Part shown: one piece after another, positions 40,398-49,500 of the stretch
Numbering within the stretch: the stretch's first letter is position 1
Layout of the letters: every line of letters starts with the position of its first letter
Source: BRHc4a sp049325055
GTDB taxonomy: Bacteria > Bacillota > Desulfotomaculia > Desulfotomaculales > Desulfocucumaceae
DNA length: 56,208 bases
Direction of reading: 5' to 3'
Assembly (NCBI GenBank): GCA_049325055.1
Contig: JBMOPB010000060.1
Span: 1 to 56,208 of the forward strand
The notes under the pieces: generated by a model
What the model was told of the DNA's origin: nothing
Database searches by the model: none
The model's input: only the letters and a program-made list of their open reading frames with translations
Program-made: the position numbers and the translations under genes

Positions 40398-40714
40398 CGG
40401 GAGCCCCCTAATGTGTTATATTTCACATTTTTATGCAAAAAAATACTGGTACATTCCATCGCTGTGATTAAACTATATCCAGGATTTTACCGGCAAGCTT
40501 ATTCAATATAATTATATAATAGTCAAAACTTAAAAGATAGATGTATTTATAACTGATTTTACCGTTCATCGCCGGGGATTGCATGTCTCAGACGCTTACG
40601 TAACAATGCGCTGTTTTACGCAGCCGCTAAATCTACCATGTGAATGATATCGCATCAAGCATATTCCCATCTCCTTGAATTTTGAGGCAGGAAAGTTGCC
40701 CAAATAACCGGCAG
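40398..40714. other. Non-coding stretch without recognisable features
   Basis: About 317 bp, AT-rich for two thirds. One weak complementary pair (TGCGCTG/ACGCAGC) lies near 40608-40625. It contains the promoter of the 87-aa gene and the 3' flank of exoD. No RNA, repeat or gene could be supported. Confidence 0.5.
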
Positions 40715-41341
40715 TCATATACGGGTGAAAAGCATTTGAAGGCCTGCGGCGCCCAAAAGGGCCAGTAGCCCGAAATATATCAAAGCCATTAATATCATTA
40801 TATAGCCCAGAACCAGCAAATAACCATCCCGCTCCAGGCTTCCCGCTGCTATGAAGAGTACACCGTACGCCGGAAGGGTATTGGAAAAAGGCAGGGGCAG
40901 AGGCGCCATCAGAAGTGTTGCGCTGAAAATCATAAGCACTCCGTTGACCAGCCGCATTGTTCTCCCGCATGTTAGAATCGGCAATCTCGGACTGGTCCAT
41001 TTTTCGATCCTGGCGAAAAGAGACGCGCCCTTTTCCAGAACCTTCAACATGCTGTCCGCCGGTATTGCCCTGTCCACGAAGCGGCCTGGGAGCCATGGAG
41101 GCCTGTCTGTTAAAATACCAAGGCCTATTAAAACGATGGCAAGACCGAAGGGCGTGCTGCTTCCGGGGATGGAAACGGGCAAAAGAAACGGCACCGTTAA
41201 CACCATGCAGAGCATCAGCATCCCGCGGTCCCTGAGGCAGTGGATTAACTGGCGCAGCGTAAGTCCGTCCGGAGGCAAGGAGTGGGCCAGTTGGATCAGT
41301 ACCTCGGAAAAACTTTCTTGGTTGCAATAATTTTTTGACAT
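40715..41341 (-). CDS. ExoD-family membrane protein
   Basis: A 208-aa integral membrane protein of the exopolysaccharide-synthesis ExoD family. The N-terminal soluble part contains DGLTLRQLIHCLRDRGMLM. Hydrophobic helices include VLTVPFLLPVSIPGSSTPFG, and two helices lie in the C-terminal third. ExoD was named from Rhizobium exopolysaccharide mutants; its biochemical role remains unclear and members occur in many non-exopolysaccharide bacteria. The ribosome site is weak (GGAG 14 nt upstream). Monocistronic. Confidence 0.85.
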   Translation of the reverse strand: MSKNYCNQESFSEVLIQLAHSLPPDGLTLRQLIHCLRDRGMLMLCMVLTVPFLLPVSIPGSSTPFGLAIVLIGLGILTDRPPWLPGRFVDRAIPADSMLKVLEKGASLFARIEKWTSPRLPILTCGRTMRLVNGVLMIFSATLLMAPLPLPFSNTLPAYGVLFIAAGSLERDGYLLVLGYIMILMALIYFGLLALLGAAGLQMLFTRI

Positions 41342-41504
41342 AATTAATATATCAGCTCCGGCTTTAATTAATACCCATTACTGTTATTAAGGAATTTTTA
41401 ATCGGGTCTGGAGTTTCCCTGCTGTTGGTTGTAATAAATCTGTTATAGAGACCTTATTAAAACAATCTATAACCAGACCTGTCAGAAATTTTATAATAAA
41501 ATCT

Positions 41505-41948
41505 TTATTTATGTAAAGCTTTTTCCAGAAGCCTTAACAGGTTTTTACGGAAATTTACGTTGTCATTTTCAGTTCTTTTGGCAGGACCTCTGGTCCTCCC
41601 CCCTCCTCTTCTGAATTTTGCCTTCATCTCCCTTTCCTCGAGCAGAAAGTCAATTGTTTCAGGCCTGTACACCTTACCCACCGGCGATATGGCCGATACA
41701 CCCCTGGCCAGCACCACCGCCGCCAGGCCGTAATCCTGCGTAACCACCACATCGCCTGAGGATGAGATGTTGATTATTTTCAGGTCGGCCTCCTGGGGGT
41801 TATCCCCCACTGTTATGTGGTTTTTGGAATTGATGCGGTGATTAAAGCTGGCCACGGTCCACAATTCCAACCCAAAATGTTCCGCAGCCTCCCTGCAGAT
41901 TTCCAAAACCTGCACGGGAGTAGCGTCAGCGTCCATTATAATCTTCAT
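41505..41948 (-). CDS. YaiI/YqxD (DUF188, UPF0178) family protein
   Basis: A 147-aa PIN-like fold protein. Typical features are MKIIMDADATPVQVLEICRE at the N terminus, VVTQDYGLAAVVLARG, and the basic RRGGGRTRGPAKRT tail motif of UPF0178. Conserved acidic residues (DAD, QDYG) suggest a nuclease-like active site, but activity is not established. The internal ATG after GGTGGGATG is used; a 102-residue N-terminal extension reads through unrelated sequence and is not supported. Confidence 0.92.
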   Translation of the reverse strand: MKIIMDADATPVQVLEICREAAEHFGLELWTVASFNHRINSKNHITVGDNPQEADLKIINISSSGDVVVTQDYGLAAVVLARGVSAISPVGKVYRPETIDFLLEEREMKAKFRRGGGRTRGPAKRTENDNVNFRKNLLRLLEKALHK

Positions 41949-41987
41949 ATAACATCCCACCTTAAAAAAAAGCCGGTATTTAAAAGG

Positions 41988-42146
41988 ATGGCAACAATTT
42001 CCGTTGAATATAAATTGACAGTACCTGAGGTGATACCAGATGTTAAGAGCAACAAGGATAACAGCCAGGGTACTGTGGCATATGCCATACCGGGAGGAAC
42101 CAGGGAGGCACAGCTGCGCGCCGTGGTCGATACCCTGCTTGAATAG
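41988..42146 (+). CDS. Possible small protein (52 aa)
   Basis: An open frame in the 226-bp gap between two minus-strand genes. It starts MATISVEYKLTVPEVIPD and ends LRAVVDTLLE. Codon use looks like that of the neighbouring genes, but only AAAAGG directly before the ATG could serve as a ribosome site, at poor spacing. Family unknown. Offered as a candidate only. Confidence 0.35.
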   Translation: MATISVEYKLTVPEVIPDVKSNKDNSQGTVAYAIPGGTREAQLRAVVDTLLE

Positions 42147-42174
42147 AAGGTTATTTAAAAGCGTTAGTTGTAAA

Positions 42175-42339
42175 TCAGGTTTCGTCCCTGTTCCCGCCGT
42201 CAAGCTTTTCTTTGAGAATTGCCAGCTGTTCCTCAAGTTCCTCCAGTTCTTCAACCATCGACGGCTTTACGGAATGGGCGGGCAGTCTTTTTTTAATATC
42301 ATTAATCCTTTTTTCCAGATCGGTAATTACTGATTCCAT
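42175..42339 (-). CDS. Small conserved coiled-coil protein (54 aa)
   Basis: A helical protein starting MESVITDLEKRINDIKKRLP, with heptad-like leucine spacing in the following VEELEELEEQLAILKEKL segment. Similar short proteins are common in Peptococcaceae, from general recollection. The ATG follows GGGGGAG at 6-nt spacing, which is much better than the longer reading from 42423. It is divergent from murI with a ~106-bp shared promoter region. Function unknown. Confidence 0.65.
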   Translation of the reverse strand: MESVITDLEKRINDIKKRLPAHSVKPSMVEELEELEEQLAILKEKLDGGNRDET

Positions 42340-42445
42340 AATATTCTCCCCCTGACCTGATAGATTGTAATTAGATCCGGTTATTCTTAAATTATAACCG
42401 AAAAAAGGTAATACTTTTAACACTATATTGCTCGAGGTGTGTAAT

Positions 42446-43240
42446 TTGCCTGATAACAGACCTATAGGAGTTTTTGACTCCGGAGTGGGCGGTCTTTCGG
42501 TATTGAAGGAAGTAAGGAAAATACTGCCCAGTGAGGATATTATATATTTCGCGGATTCGGCATATTGTCCTTACGGCCTTAAACCACCCGAAGAAATAAT
42601 TGCCCGTTCCTTCAAGATTTGCGATTTTTTACTGTCCGAGGGATCAAAGATGCTGGTGGTGGCATGCAACACCGCTTCCGTGGCCGGGCTGGATCAATAC
42701 CGGAACAGGTACGACGTTCCCATAGTTGGCATGGAACCGGCGGTAAAGCCCGCCACTGCGGCCACCAGGAACGGAAAAGTTGGAGTTTTGGCCACCGGAG
42801 TGACACTTGCCGGCGAGCGCTTTTCATCCCTGCTGGAAAGGTATCAGAACGGGTCCGAAGTGTTTTCACAGCCATGCCCCGGGCTGGTTGAACTGGTGGA
42901 AAGCGGAATGCACGAAAGTCCTGAGGCGGCACATATGCTCAAGAGATTTATCAGCCCCCTGCTGGACAGAGGGGTTGACACAATAGTGCTGGGATGTACT
43001 CATTACCCGTTCCTTAAAGAAATGGTGGGGTCAATAGCCGGACCGGGTATTACAGTGATTGACACAGGCGAGGCGGTGGCCCGCCAGGTTAACAGGGTCA
43101 TACGGCAGCACGGTATTGAAAATACCGGAGATAAAGCCGGCGCCGAGGTTTTTCACACCAGCGGCAGTGCCTCCGAGGTTAAAGCCGTTATTAAAAAATT
43201 GTGGGGTGGTAATCCCAAAGTGATTCACACCCCACTATAA
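42446..43240 (+). CDS. murI: Glutamate racemase
   Basis: Cofactor-independent racemase of 264 aa that provides D-glutamate for peptidoglycan. The two catalytic cysteines are in VVACNTASV and VLGCTHYPFL; GVFDSGVGGLSVLKEVR opens the protein and IYFADSAYCPYG follows. TTG 42446 is chosen because GAGGTG is correctly placed; the upstream TTG has no ribosome site. A weak hairpin (AACCA/TGGTT) with TTTT follows the stop. It stands alone, convergent with hdrB. Confidence 0.95.
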   Translation: MPDNRPIGVFDSGVGGLSVLKEVRKILPSEDIIYFADSAYCPYGLKPPEEIIARSFKICDFLLSEGSKMLVVACNTASVAGLDQYRNRYDVPIVGMEPAVKPATAATRNGKVGVLATGVTLAGERFSSLLERYQNGSEVFSQPCPGLVELVESGMHESPEAAHMLKRFISPLLDRGVDTIVLGCTHYPFLKEMVGSIAGPGITVIDTGEAVARQVNRVIRQHGIENTGDKAGAEVFHTSGSASEVKAVIKKLWGGNPKVIHTPL

Positions 43241-43287
43241 CCAGGTGCCTGGTTTTAAAATAAGAGATCGGATATGATGCGCTCAAA

Positions 43288-44130
43288 TTAAACGGTCCTG
43301 TTGATCAGTTCAGAAGGGTTGTTTATATGCCTACCCATCCATTCAACGGTGTCCGGCAGTCCCATGGCAAGGCCCAGCAATTCCGTGAAATAGAAGGAAG
43401 GAAGCTTGTTGTCGCCTTTTTGTCTCATTTCCAGGTTGCTCTGGCATAAGGGGCAGGCGGTGACAATAGCCTCGGCGCCGGCTTCCCGTGCGGCCCGGGT
43501 CAGTCTTGTAACCAGTTCCTCCACCACTTCAACCCTGGTAAGTGAAAGGCTGGCCCCACAACATTCAGTCTTGTATGACCACTGCTTTACATCGGCCCCC
43601 AGGCTTTCAATAAGCCTGTCAAGCATCATGGGGTTTTCCACCCTGTCAAAACCTCTTACCTCAGGGGGCCTTACCATGAGACAGCCGTAGTAGCAGGCCA
43701 GCTTAAGTCCCGATAAGGGCCTTTTAACCTTCTGCCTTATCCTTTCCAGCCCCGCCCTCTCAACAATAGCCTCCAAAAGCGATATAATCCCAACTGTTCC
43801 GGTGTACTTGAATTCCACCATCTCTTCCAGTTCTTCCTTCATCTTTCCACCTTTTTTCAGAACCTGGTCGGCTTTACGCAGGCGTGCGAAACACGCCGCA
43901 CAGGGGACGGCCACGTCCATGCCTGCTTTCTGGGCAAGGGCTATGTTTCGCGCGGACAGGGCTGCGGCCAATACGTGATTTATGTTGTGAGCTGATGACG
44001 ACCCGCAGCAATTCCAGTCTTCCAGTTCTTCCAGATCAAGTCCCAGTTCCCGGCATACCGCCCTTGACGACTGGTCATACTCCCTGGCGGTGGCTTCAAG
44101 GGAGCATCCAGGATAATAAGCCAGCTTCAC
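43288..44130 (-). CDS. hdrB: Heterodisulfide reductase-like subunit B
   Basis: A 280-aa protein with two CCG-type cysteine modules, each expected to hold a non-cubane [4Fe-4S] cluster at the disulfide-reducing site. Module 1 has Cys9, Cys41-Cys42, Cys77 and Cys80 (PGCS, NCCGSSS, PCAAC). Module 2 has Cys146, Cys150, Cys190-Cys191, Cys226 and Cys229. All ligands are intact, so the protein should be catalytic. In methanogens it reduces CoM-S-S-CoB; the natural substrate in bacteria is unknown. The ATG overlaps the hdrC stop (ATGA). It is the last gene of the six-gene operon. Confidence 0.93.
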   Translation of the reverse strand: MKLAYYPGCSLEATAREYDQSSRAVCRELGLDLEELEDWNCCGSSSAHNINHVLAAALSARNIALAQKAGMDVAVPCAACFARLRKADQVLKKGGKMKEELEEMVEFKYTGTVGIISLLEAIVERAGLERIRQKVKRPLSGLKLACYYGCLMVRPPEVRGFDRVENPMMLDRLIESLGADVKQWSYKTECCGASLSLTRVEVVEELVTRLTRAAREAGAEAIVTACPLCQSNLEMRQKGDNKLPSFYFTELLGLAMGLPDTVEWMGRHINNPSELINRTV

Positions 44131-44732
44131 TGGGCCTGCCTCCTTTCACCGGATCTGTACTTTATCCGTATCTTCTCTTCCGAACGGTCAAACATACTCT
44201 TTACACGCTGTTTTTCCTTTATGCCCTTTGGTATTAAGGGCAGTTTGCCCTTTAAAAGAAGCTTTACGCCCAGATCCATATCAGAGAAAATCTGTCCGGT
44301 CTTGAGCTTGAATTTAGCCATTAGCAGACTTTCGCTGATACGGCCCCTGGATTTGAGATCCCCCAGAAACATCCTGTGGAAAGTGAGGGTTCTGTCTCCG
44401 GCTATGCCGATGTTTTCCGCGTGTGCCATCTCTCTTACCGCGTCCATCACCGCCGCTATGCTTATTCCGTTGGGACAGCGGGCGCCGCAGGTTTCGCAGG
44501 CGGTACAAATCCAGATTCCGGGGCTTTTCAACACCTGATCCTTAAGACCCAGGTTGATCATCCTCAAAAGCTGGTTGGGGGTGTTTCCGCCTACCATTCC
44601 CATGGGAAGACACCCTGAAGCGCATTTCTGACAGTGATAGCAAAGATCGATGGGCTGTCCGCTGTCATTTCTTATCTTCTCGGCAAAGCCGGGATCTATT
44701 TTCAATTCCTCTCCGTGACGGGTTACCCTCAT
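44127..44732 (-). CDS. hdrC: Heterodisulfide reductase-like subunit C
   Basis: A 201-aa electron-transfer subunit with two [4Fe-4S] clusters: Cys31, 34, 37, 41 (LCYHCQKCASGC) and Cys76, 79, 82, 86 (ICTACETCGARC). The C-terminal helical region lacks further cysteines. It links HdrA ferredoxin domains to HdrB. It is separated by 18 bp from the FrhB-like gene upstream and overlaps hdrB. Confidence 0.93.
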   Translation of the reverse strand: MRVTRHGEELKIDPGFAEKIRNDSGQPIDLCYHCQKCASGCLPMGMVGGNTPNQLLRMINLGLKDQVLKSPGIWICTACETCGARCPNGISIAAVMDAVREMAHAENIGIAGDRTLTFHRMFLGDLKSRGRISESLLMAKFKLKTGQIFSDMDLGVKLLLKGKLPLIPKGIKEKQRVKSMFDRSEEKIRIKYRSGERRQAQ

Positions 44733-44750
44733 TATTAACCCTCCTATATA

Positions 44751-45875
44751 CTATCTTGGTTCCAACTCTGACTCCCGGTAAGTGGTCAGCGGAGTTGGTT
44801 CCTCGACAGACCTTCCGGGCTTGTAATCAAAAATTGACTGCAGCTTTTCGCCGGCTATCCTGAATATCGTCCCCAGGGGTATCCCGGCCGGACATGCCGA
44901 TTCGCACTGGCCGCAGCCCACGCAGCCAAGGGCCATGTGGTTTATGCGGGTCATGTGAAACAACAGTTTGTCGGCGGGCATGGCGAAAACTCCCTTCTTG
45001 CCCGCCCTCTCCAGGAAATAATCAGCTTCGTGCCTGAACACATCGGAGGAGAAGACGCATTCCCTGCAAAAGCACAGTGGACAGGCCTGCCTGCAGTTAT
45101 AGCACCTGATGCACCCGGAGAGTTCATTCAGCACGGACTCCAGGTTTCCGAAGCGGGTGGAGAATTCTTCGTCAATAATTTTTCTTTTTTCCTCCCTGCC
45201 CAGCCGGATAGATTCCATGGACGATTTCCTTCCGTCCGGCGCCTGTTCTTTGGGTGAACCCAGGTATTCAGTCAGCCAGACTGAAAATTCATCAGTGGCT
45301 GAGACCAGTATATTTTGGGACGGGTCAACCCCAACCCAGCCCAGGTGGATGGAAGAATGTTCGGCTTCAATGTGGCCGCATACCTGGCATGCCCTCCTGA
45401 CTGTTTTGCCAAGGAAATCCGTTTCCCCCGAAGCCGATGCCGTAAGCCAGTCCTCAAGGCGCCACCTCCCGTCTGATTTCAGGGTTTGGTAGTCCTTCGG
45501 CTCAAAGGTGCCCGGGCAGTCTACACCGATTATAATAATATTTTCCAGGCTGGCCTGGTTTAGCTTTACAAGTTCGATAAAGGCCCTGGACTCGCAGGAT
45601 CTCAGCACAACGCCTATTTTTTCCCCGGGGTCGGACTTTAAGGTCAGGTCGGATACAAGGCGCGCTGCATTGACCATGGCCACAGGGGCAAAGGGATTTA
45701 CTGATTTAAGACCTTCGCCGGATTTTACAAGGGACATCACCACGCTCTTTCCGGATGCCGCATCCTGAGGCACAAGAATGGCCCCTGCGATGCCGTCGCT
45801 CAGCATACGTCCCAGGAAAGATCTCAGGGCATGGTTTACACCGTTTCCGTCAACAGGCAGCATATAGTTTTTCAT
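44751..45875 (-). CDS. FrhB/FdhB-like iron-sulfur protein of the Hdr operon
   Basis: A 374-aa protein. The N-terminal ~250 residues contain GVVLRSCESRAFIELVKLNQ and IIIIGVDCPGTF (Cys94, Cys119), reminiscent of FrhB/FdhB or FlxB-like partners of Hdr complexes. A CxxC (163/166) follows. The C-terminal part has a cysteine-dense cluster motif, CIRCYNCRQACPLCFCREC (255-273), and a second [4Fe-4S] motif at 318-328 (CVGCGQCESAC). Its likely role is to connect a flavin or redox partner to HdrABC. F420 use is not implied. GGGGGATGG precedes the ATG. The exact family name is uncertain. Confidence 0.75.
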   Translation of the reverse strand: MKNYMLPVDGNGVNHALRSFLGRMLSDGIAGAILVPQDAASGKSVVMSLVKSGEGLKSVNPFAPVAMVNAARLVSDLTLKSDPGEKIGVVLRSCESRAFIELVKLNQASLENIIIIGVDCPGTFEPKDYQTLKSDGRWRLEDWLTASASGETDFLGKTVRRACQVCGHIEAEHSSIHLGWVGVDPSQNILVSATDEFSVWLTEYLGSPKEQAPDGRKSSMESIRLGREEKRKIIDEEFSTRFGNLESVLNELSGCIRCYNCRQACPLCFCRECVFSSDVFRHEADYFLERAGKKGVFAMPADKLLFHMTRINHMALGCVGCGQCESACPAGIPLGTIFRIAGEKLQSIFDYKPGRSVEEPTPLTTYRESELEPR

Positions 45876-45894
45876 TTTTACACCATCCCCCGAT

Positions 45895-46374
45895 CTATAT
45901 TTCCCAATGTTTTTTCAAAGGGTTGGGTCCAATTTTCTTTAAAACCGAAACCATTTCTTCCACAGTCTGGCCGAAGAGCTTTCCTTCTGAGGCGCTTATA
46001 AAGCGGAACCATACTCTTTCTTTTTCAATACCGAACATTTCCAGCGCCTCTCTCAGCACGGCTATCCTTCTCCTGGCCTTGTAATTGCCACTACCATAGT
46101 GGCAGTCCCCGGCATGTCACCCTCCGACCAGTACGCCGTCAGCACCATCCAGTAGCGGGGTCAGCAGGTATAGGGGGTCAATGGAACCGGAGCACATAAC
46201 CCGCACCAGCCTTATATTTGGAGGGTACTGTATCCTCGAAGTACCTGCCAGGTCCGCGCCGGCATAACTGCACCAGTTGCAGACCAGTCCCACAATCCGG
46301 GGCTCAAAATCACCGGATCCCTCAGCCGACTCGTACCCGTCTTTTTTGTTCTGATCCAGATCCACCTGGCTCAT
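45895..46374 (-). CDS. mvhD: MvhD-type [2Fe-2S] electron-transfer subunit, selenoprotein (Sec at residue 86)
   Basis: A 159-aa protein when the TGA at 46117-46119 is read as selenocysteine. Cluster ligands of the MvhD family are CNWC (residues 32/35), Cys61 in RVMCSGS, and the motif GG-U-HAGDCHYGSGNYKARR, where Sec replaces the first Cys (Cys91 is retained). Downstream of the TGA, the family's full C terminus continues in frame to TAG (VWFRFISASEGKLF, KHWEI). A SECIS-like hairpin follows at 46086-46104, and selC lies at 3.4 kb. Methanogen VhuD has a comparable Sec form. MvhD passes electrons to HdrA. It lies between hdrA and the FrhB-like gene. Confidence 0.93.
46086..46104 (-). promoter_or_regulatory. 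Bacterial SECIS-like hairpin in mvhD mRNA
   Basis: TGCCACTA-TGG-TAGTGGCA: a perfect 8-bp stem starting 12 nt after the TGA codon, inside the reading frame, with a G-containing apical loop. Position and form match the hairpin that SelB recognises in bacterial selenoprotein mRNAs. Confidence 0.85.
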
Positions 46375-46471
46375 CTCTTCATCCCCTTTATTTCAGTCAA
46401 TTGATGTATCTTAAACTTCAAGCCTCTAAATTTCAAAAAGGCTCACCGAACACTATTAATACATACCTTAA

Positions 46472-46501
46472 AATATTCTTAATTCTGAATTCTGAATTCT
46501 A
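46472..46501. repeat. ATTCTGA short tandem repeat
   Basis: AATTCTGAATTCTGAATTCT in the gap between hdrA and mvhD; the reverse-complement unit occurs at 10139-10172. The 128-bp gap 46375-46502 is the largest within the operon and could hold a weak secondary promoter. Confidence 0.5.
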
Positions 46502-46502
46502 T

Positions 46503-49500
46503 TTACAGCGCCTCTCTCATCATTGCCATCATCTGGTCCTTTTCATAGCCCTTTTGTTGTGAGGCGCCGCTGGGACAGGCCGCGACACAGGCACCGCAGC
46601 CCTGGCACAACACATCGGCAACCATGGCCACACCGCTGAACTCATCCAGATACCTTGCGTTGTAGCTGCATACATTGACGCATATACCGCAGCCAACGCA
46701 GTTGTCTTCCTGTACAAAGGCGGTTATGGCCACGTTTTCCATTTTATCCTTGGCCAGAAGCGAGGCGGCCCTCATTGCGGCGGCGTTGGACTGGACAATG
46801 GACTCGCTCAGAAGCTTTGGCGAGTGGGCCAGTCCGCAAAGATACAACCCGTCTGCGGCAAAGTCCACCGGCCTGAGTTTAAGGTGAGCCTCCAGCAAGA
46901 ATCCTTCGGAGTTCAGGGGCACCTTGAAAAGCCGGCTGAGTTTCTCGTTGTCCGGCGACGGGTCAATTCCCGTGCTCAGCACCAGAACGTCAGCGTCCAC
47001 GGCCAGGCGGAAACCGGTAACAATATCGTCAAACTCAACGCTAATTTTATCCCCGCTTGCACTTACAACCGGCTCATTCCCGGGGTCATACCTGAAGAAG
47101 CCGACCCCCACGCTCCGGGCCTCGGTATAGTATTTTTCGTTCAGTCCGTATACCCTCACGTCACGGTAGAGTACGTAAACATTGGTATCGGCCCGCTGCT
47201 TCTTAATCTTCAGGGCGTTTTTAACGGCCTGTGAACAGCAAATCCTGCTGCAGTAGGGCCTCTGGGCGTTCCTGGACCCCACGCACTGTATCATGACAAC
47301 ATTTTTTATTTCATTTAATTCCCCGGCAGCCATTTTCTTCTCAAATTCCTTCTGTGTGAGAACCCTGCCACTGGTTCCGTACATATATTCCGTTGTGGCG
47401 GCCTCGGAGGCGCCATTTGCAAGTATGACAGCCCCGTGGGCTATCTCTTCAAAGTTTTTGCCAACCCTGATGCGGGTCCTGTAGTTTCCGGGAAAGCCAG
47501 ACGCCTCGGCGACCTCGGCCCCGGTAAAAACCTTTATATTGGTGTTTTTTGTTATTTTTCCGGTTAGCTCCGCCAGTATTTCCACAGGATTAAGGCCGTC
47601 CAGGGTATAATTCATGCCTGCCAGCTGCCCGCCCAGACTATTTTCCTTTTCAACAAGATAAACTCCAAAGCCCTGTTCGGCCAGCGACAGGGCCGCCGTC
47701 ATGCCGGACGCCCCACCGCCAACCACCAGGCAGTTTTTGTTTATCTCGGTGTAGGTGGTTTCAATGGGCGAAAGTCTCACCGCCCTTGACACCGCCATTT
47801 TTACCAGGTCCCTGGCCTTTGCCGTGGCCCTGTCAGGATAATTCCTGTGCACCCAGGAGGAATGCTCCCTGATATTAACGTGCTCATAAAGATACTGGTT
47901 CAAACCGGCTTCCCTTATAGCGTTCATGAAAAGAGGAGCATGTGTTCTCGGGGTGCAGGAGGCCACCACGATCCGATTCAGACTCTGTGATCTAATCCTC
48001 CGCTTAATTTTTTCAATGCTGTCCTGGGCGCAGGCAAAGAGGAACTCCTCAGCGAAAACCACACCCTTTAACCCCTTGGCGAACTTGACCACCGATGGCA
48101 CGTCAATTACGCTTCCTATGTTTATGCCGCAGTTGCACACGAAAACCCCCACCCTCGGGGTTTCTCCGGTTACATCCTTCTCGGGGATATCGGGCCTGGA
48201 TTTTGTAAGGGTACCCCGGGAGTCCTGCAAAAGCCTTGATGCATACCCGGCGGCGGCGCTGCCGTCGATAACCGTTTCCGGAATATCTTTCGGGCCGGCG
48301 AAGGTGCCTGCAACGAAAACCCCCGGCCTTGTGGTGGTCCCGGGAAGAACTCCGGTTGTGCAAAAGCCGAATTCATCCAGTTCAATTCCGGCTGCATCCG
48401 CCAGCGATCTGATTTGGCCGGGAGGCTTCAATCCCACCGAAAGAACAGCCATATCGAATTCCTCTTCAAAGAAAGCCCCGTCATCAGATCGGTAACGTAT
48501 CATCACGTTCCCCGTTTGGGGCATTTCCTTCACAGAGGACACCATGCATTTCACATAACGGACCCCATATTCGCCCCTGGCCCGTTCGTAATACTGCTCA
48601 AACCCCTTTCCGTATGCCCTCACGTCGATGCAGAATATGGCCGACTCCAGCCCCGGAACGTGTTCCCTGGCCACAATCGCCTCCTTTGTTGCATACATGC
48701 AGCAGACCCCAGAGCAGTAATTTCTCTCCCTTCCCGGCTCCCTGGATCCCACGCACTGTATAAAAGCCACCTTGCGTGGTTCCCTGTGATCCGACGGGCG
48801 TACCAGGTGACCCTGGAAGGGTCCGGAGGCGCTCAGCAGACGTTCAAACTCAATGCTGGTAACCACGTTTTGATAAACCCCGTATCCGAACTCCCCCCGC
48901 TCCCTGGCGTCAAATATCTCAAAGCCCGGTGAAAGTATCACCGCTCCGACCGAGAGCTGCACCGTCTCGTCCTTCATTTCAAGGTTGATGGCCTTGCGGG
49001 GGCACTTGGAAGCGCAAGAACCGCAAGAAATGCAGTTTTCCCCGTCTATGACATAAGAGTTGGGAAAAGCCTGCGGGTAAGGCTTGTAAATGGCCTTCCG
49101 GGTGTCCAGTCCCTGGTTGAAGTCGTTCCTTACCACCTGGTCGCAGGCTGTTTCGCATCTGCCGCAGCTTACGCACAGGTCTATGTCCACAAATCTTGGA
49201 TGCTTCTTTATGGTGGCGGTAAAGTTGCCGGGACCGCCAGTAAGCCCTGTCAGCTCCGCAAGGGTAATAACCTCGATGTTAAGGTGGCTGCCGATGTCTA
49301 CCACCCTTGGGGACAGGATGCACATGGAACAGTCATTGGTGGGAAATGTCTTGTCCAGCATTGGCATGGTTCCGGCAATGCTGGGGCGGCGCTCCACAAG
49401 ATATACCATGTACCCCGACTCCGCCAGGTCAAGGGCCGCCTGCATGCCTCCTATTCCCGAACCCACCACCAGTACCGCGCCGGTGGTGCCGTTATTCTTT

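Noticed and set aside
40596..41327. 243-aa minus-strand frame overlapping exoD
   Set aside because: The other frame encodes a recognisable ExoD-family membrane protein; this frame is low in conserved features.
41949..42254. Long N-terminal extension of the YaiI-type protein
   Set aside because: The internal ATG has a ribosome site and gives the family length; the extension has no family resemblance and crosses another candidate gene.
46117..46374. 85-aa truncated MvhD as a pseudogene
   Set aside because: The frame after TGA is intact to the normal family end, with a SECIS-like hairpin and selC present, so recoding explains it better than decay.
47926..48495. 189-aa plus-strand frame inside hdrA
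   Set aside because: Antisense shadow of a clear HdrA coding region; no ribosome site or motif.
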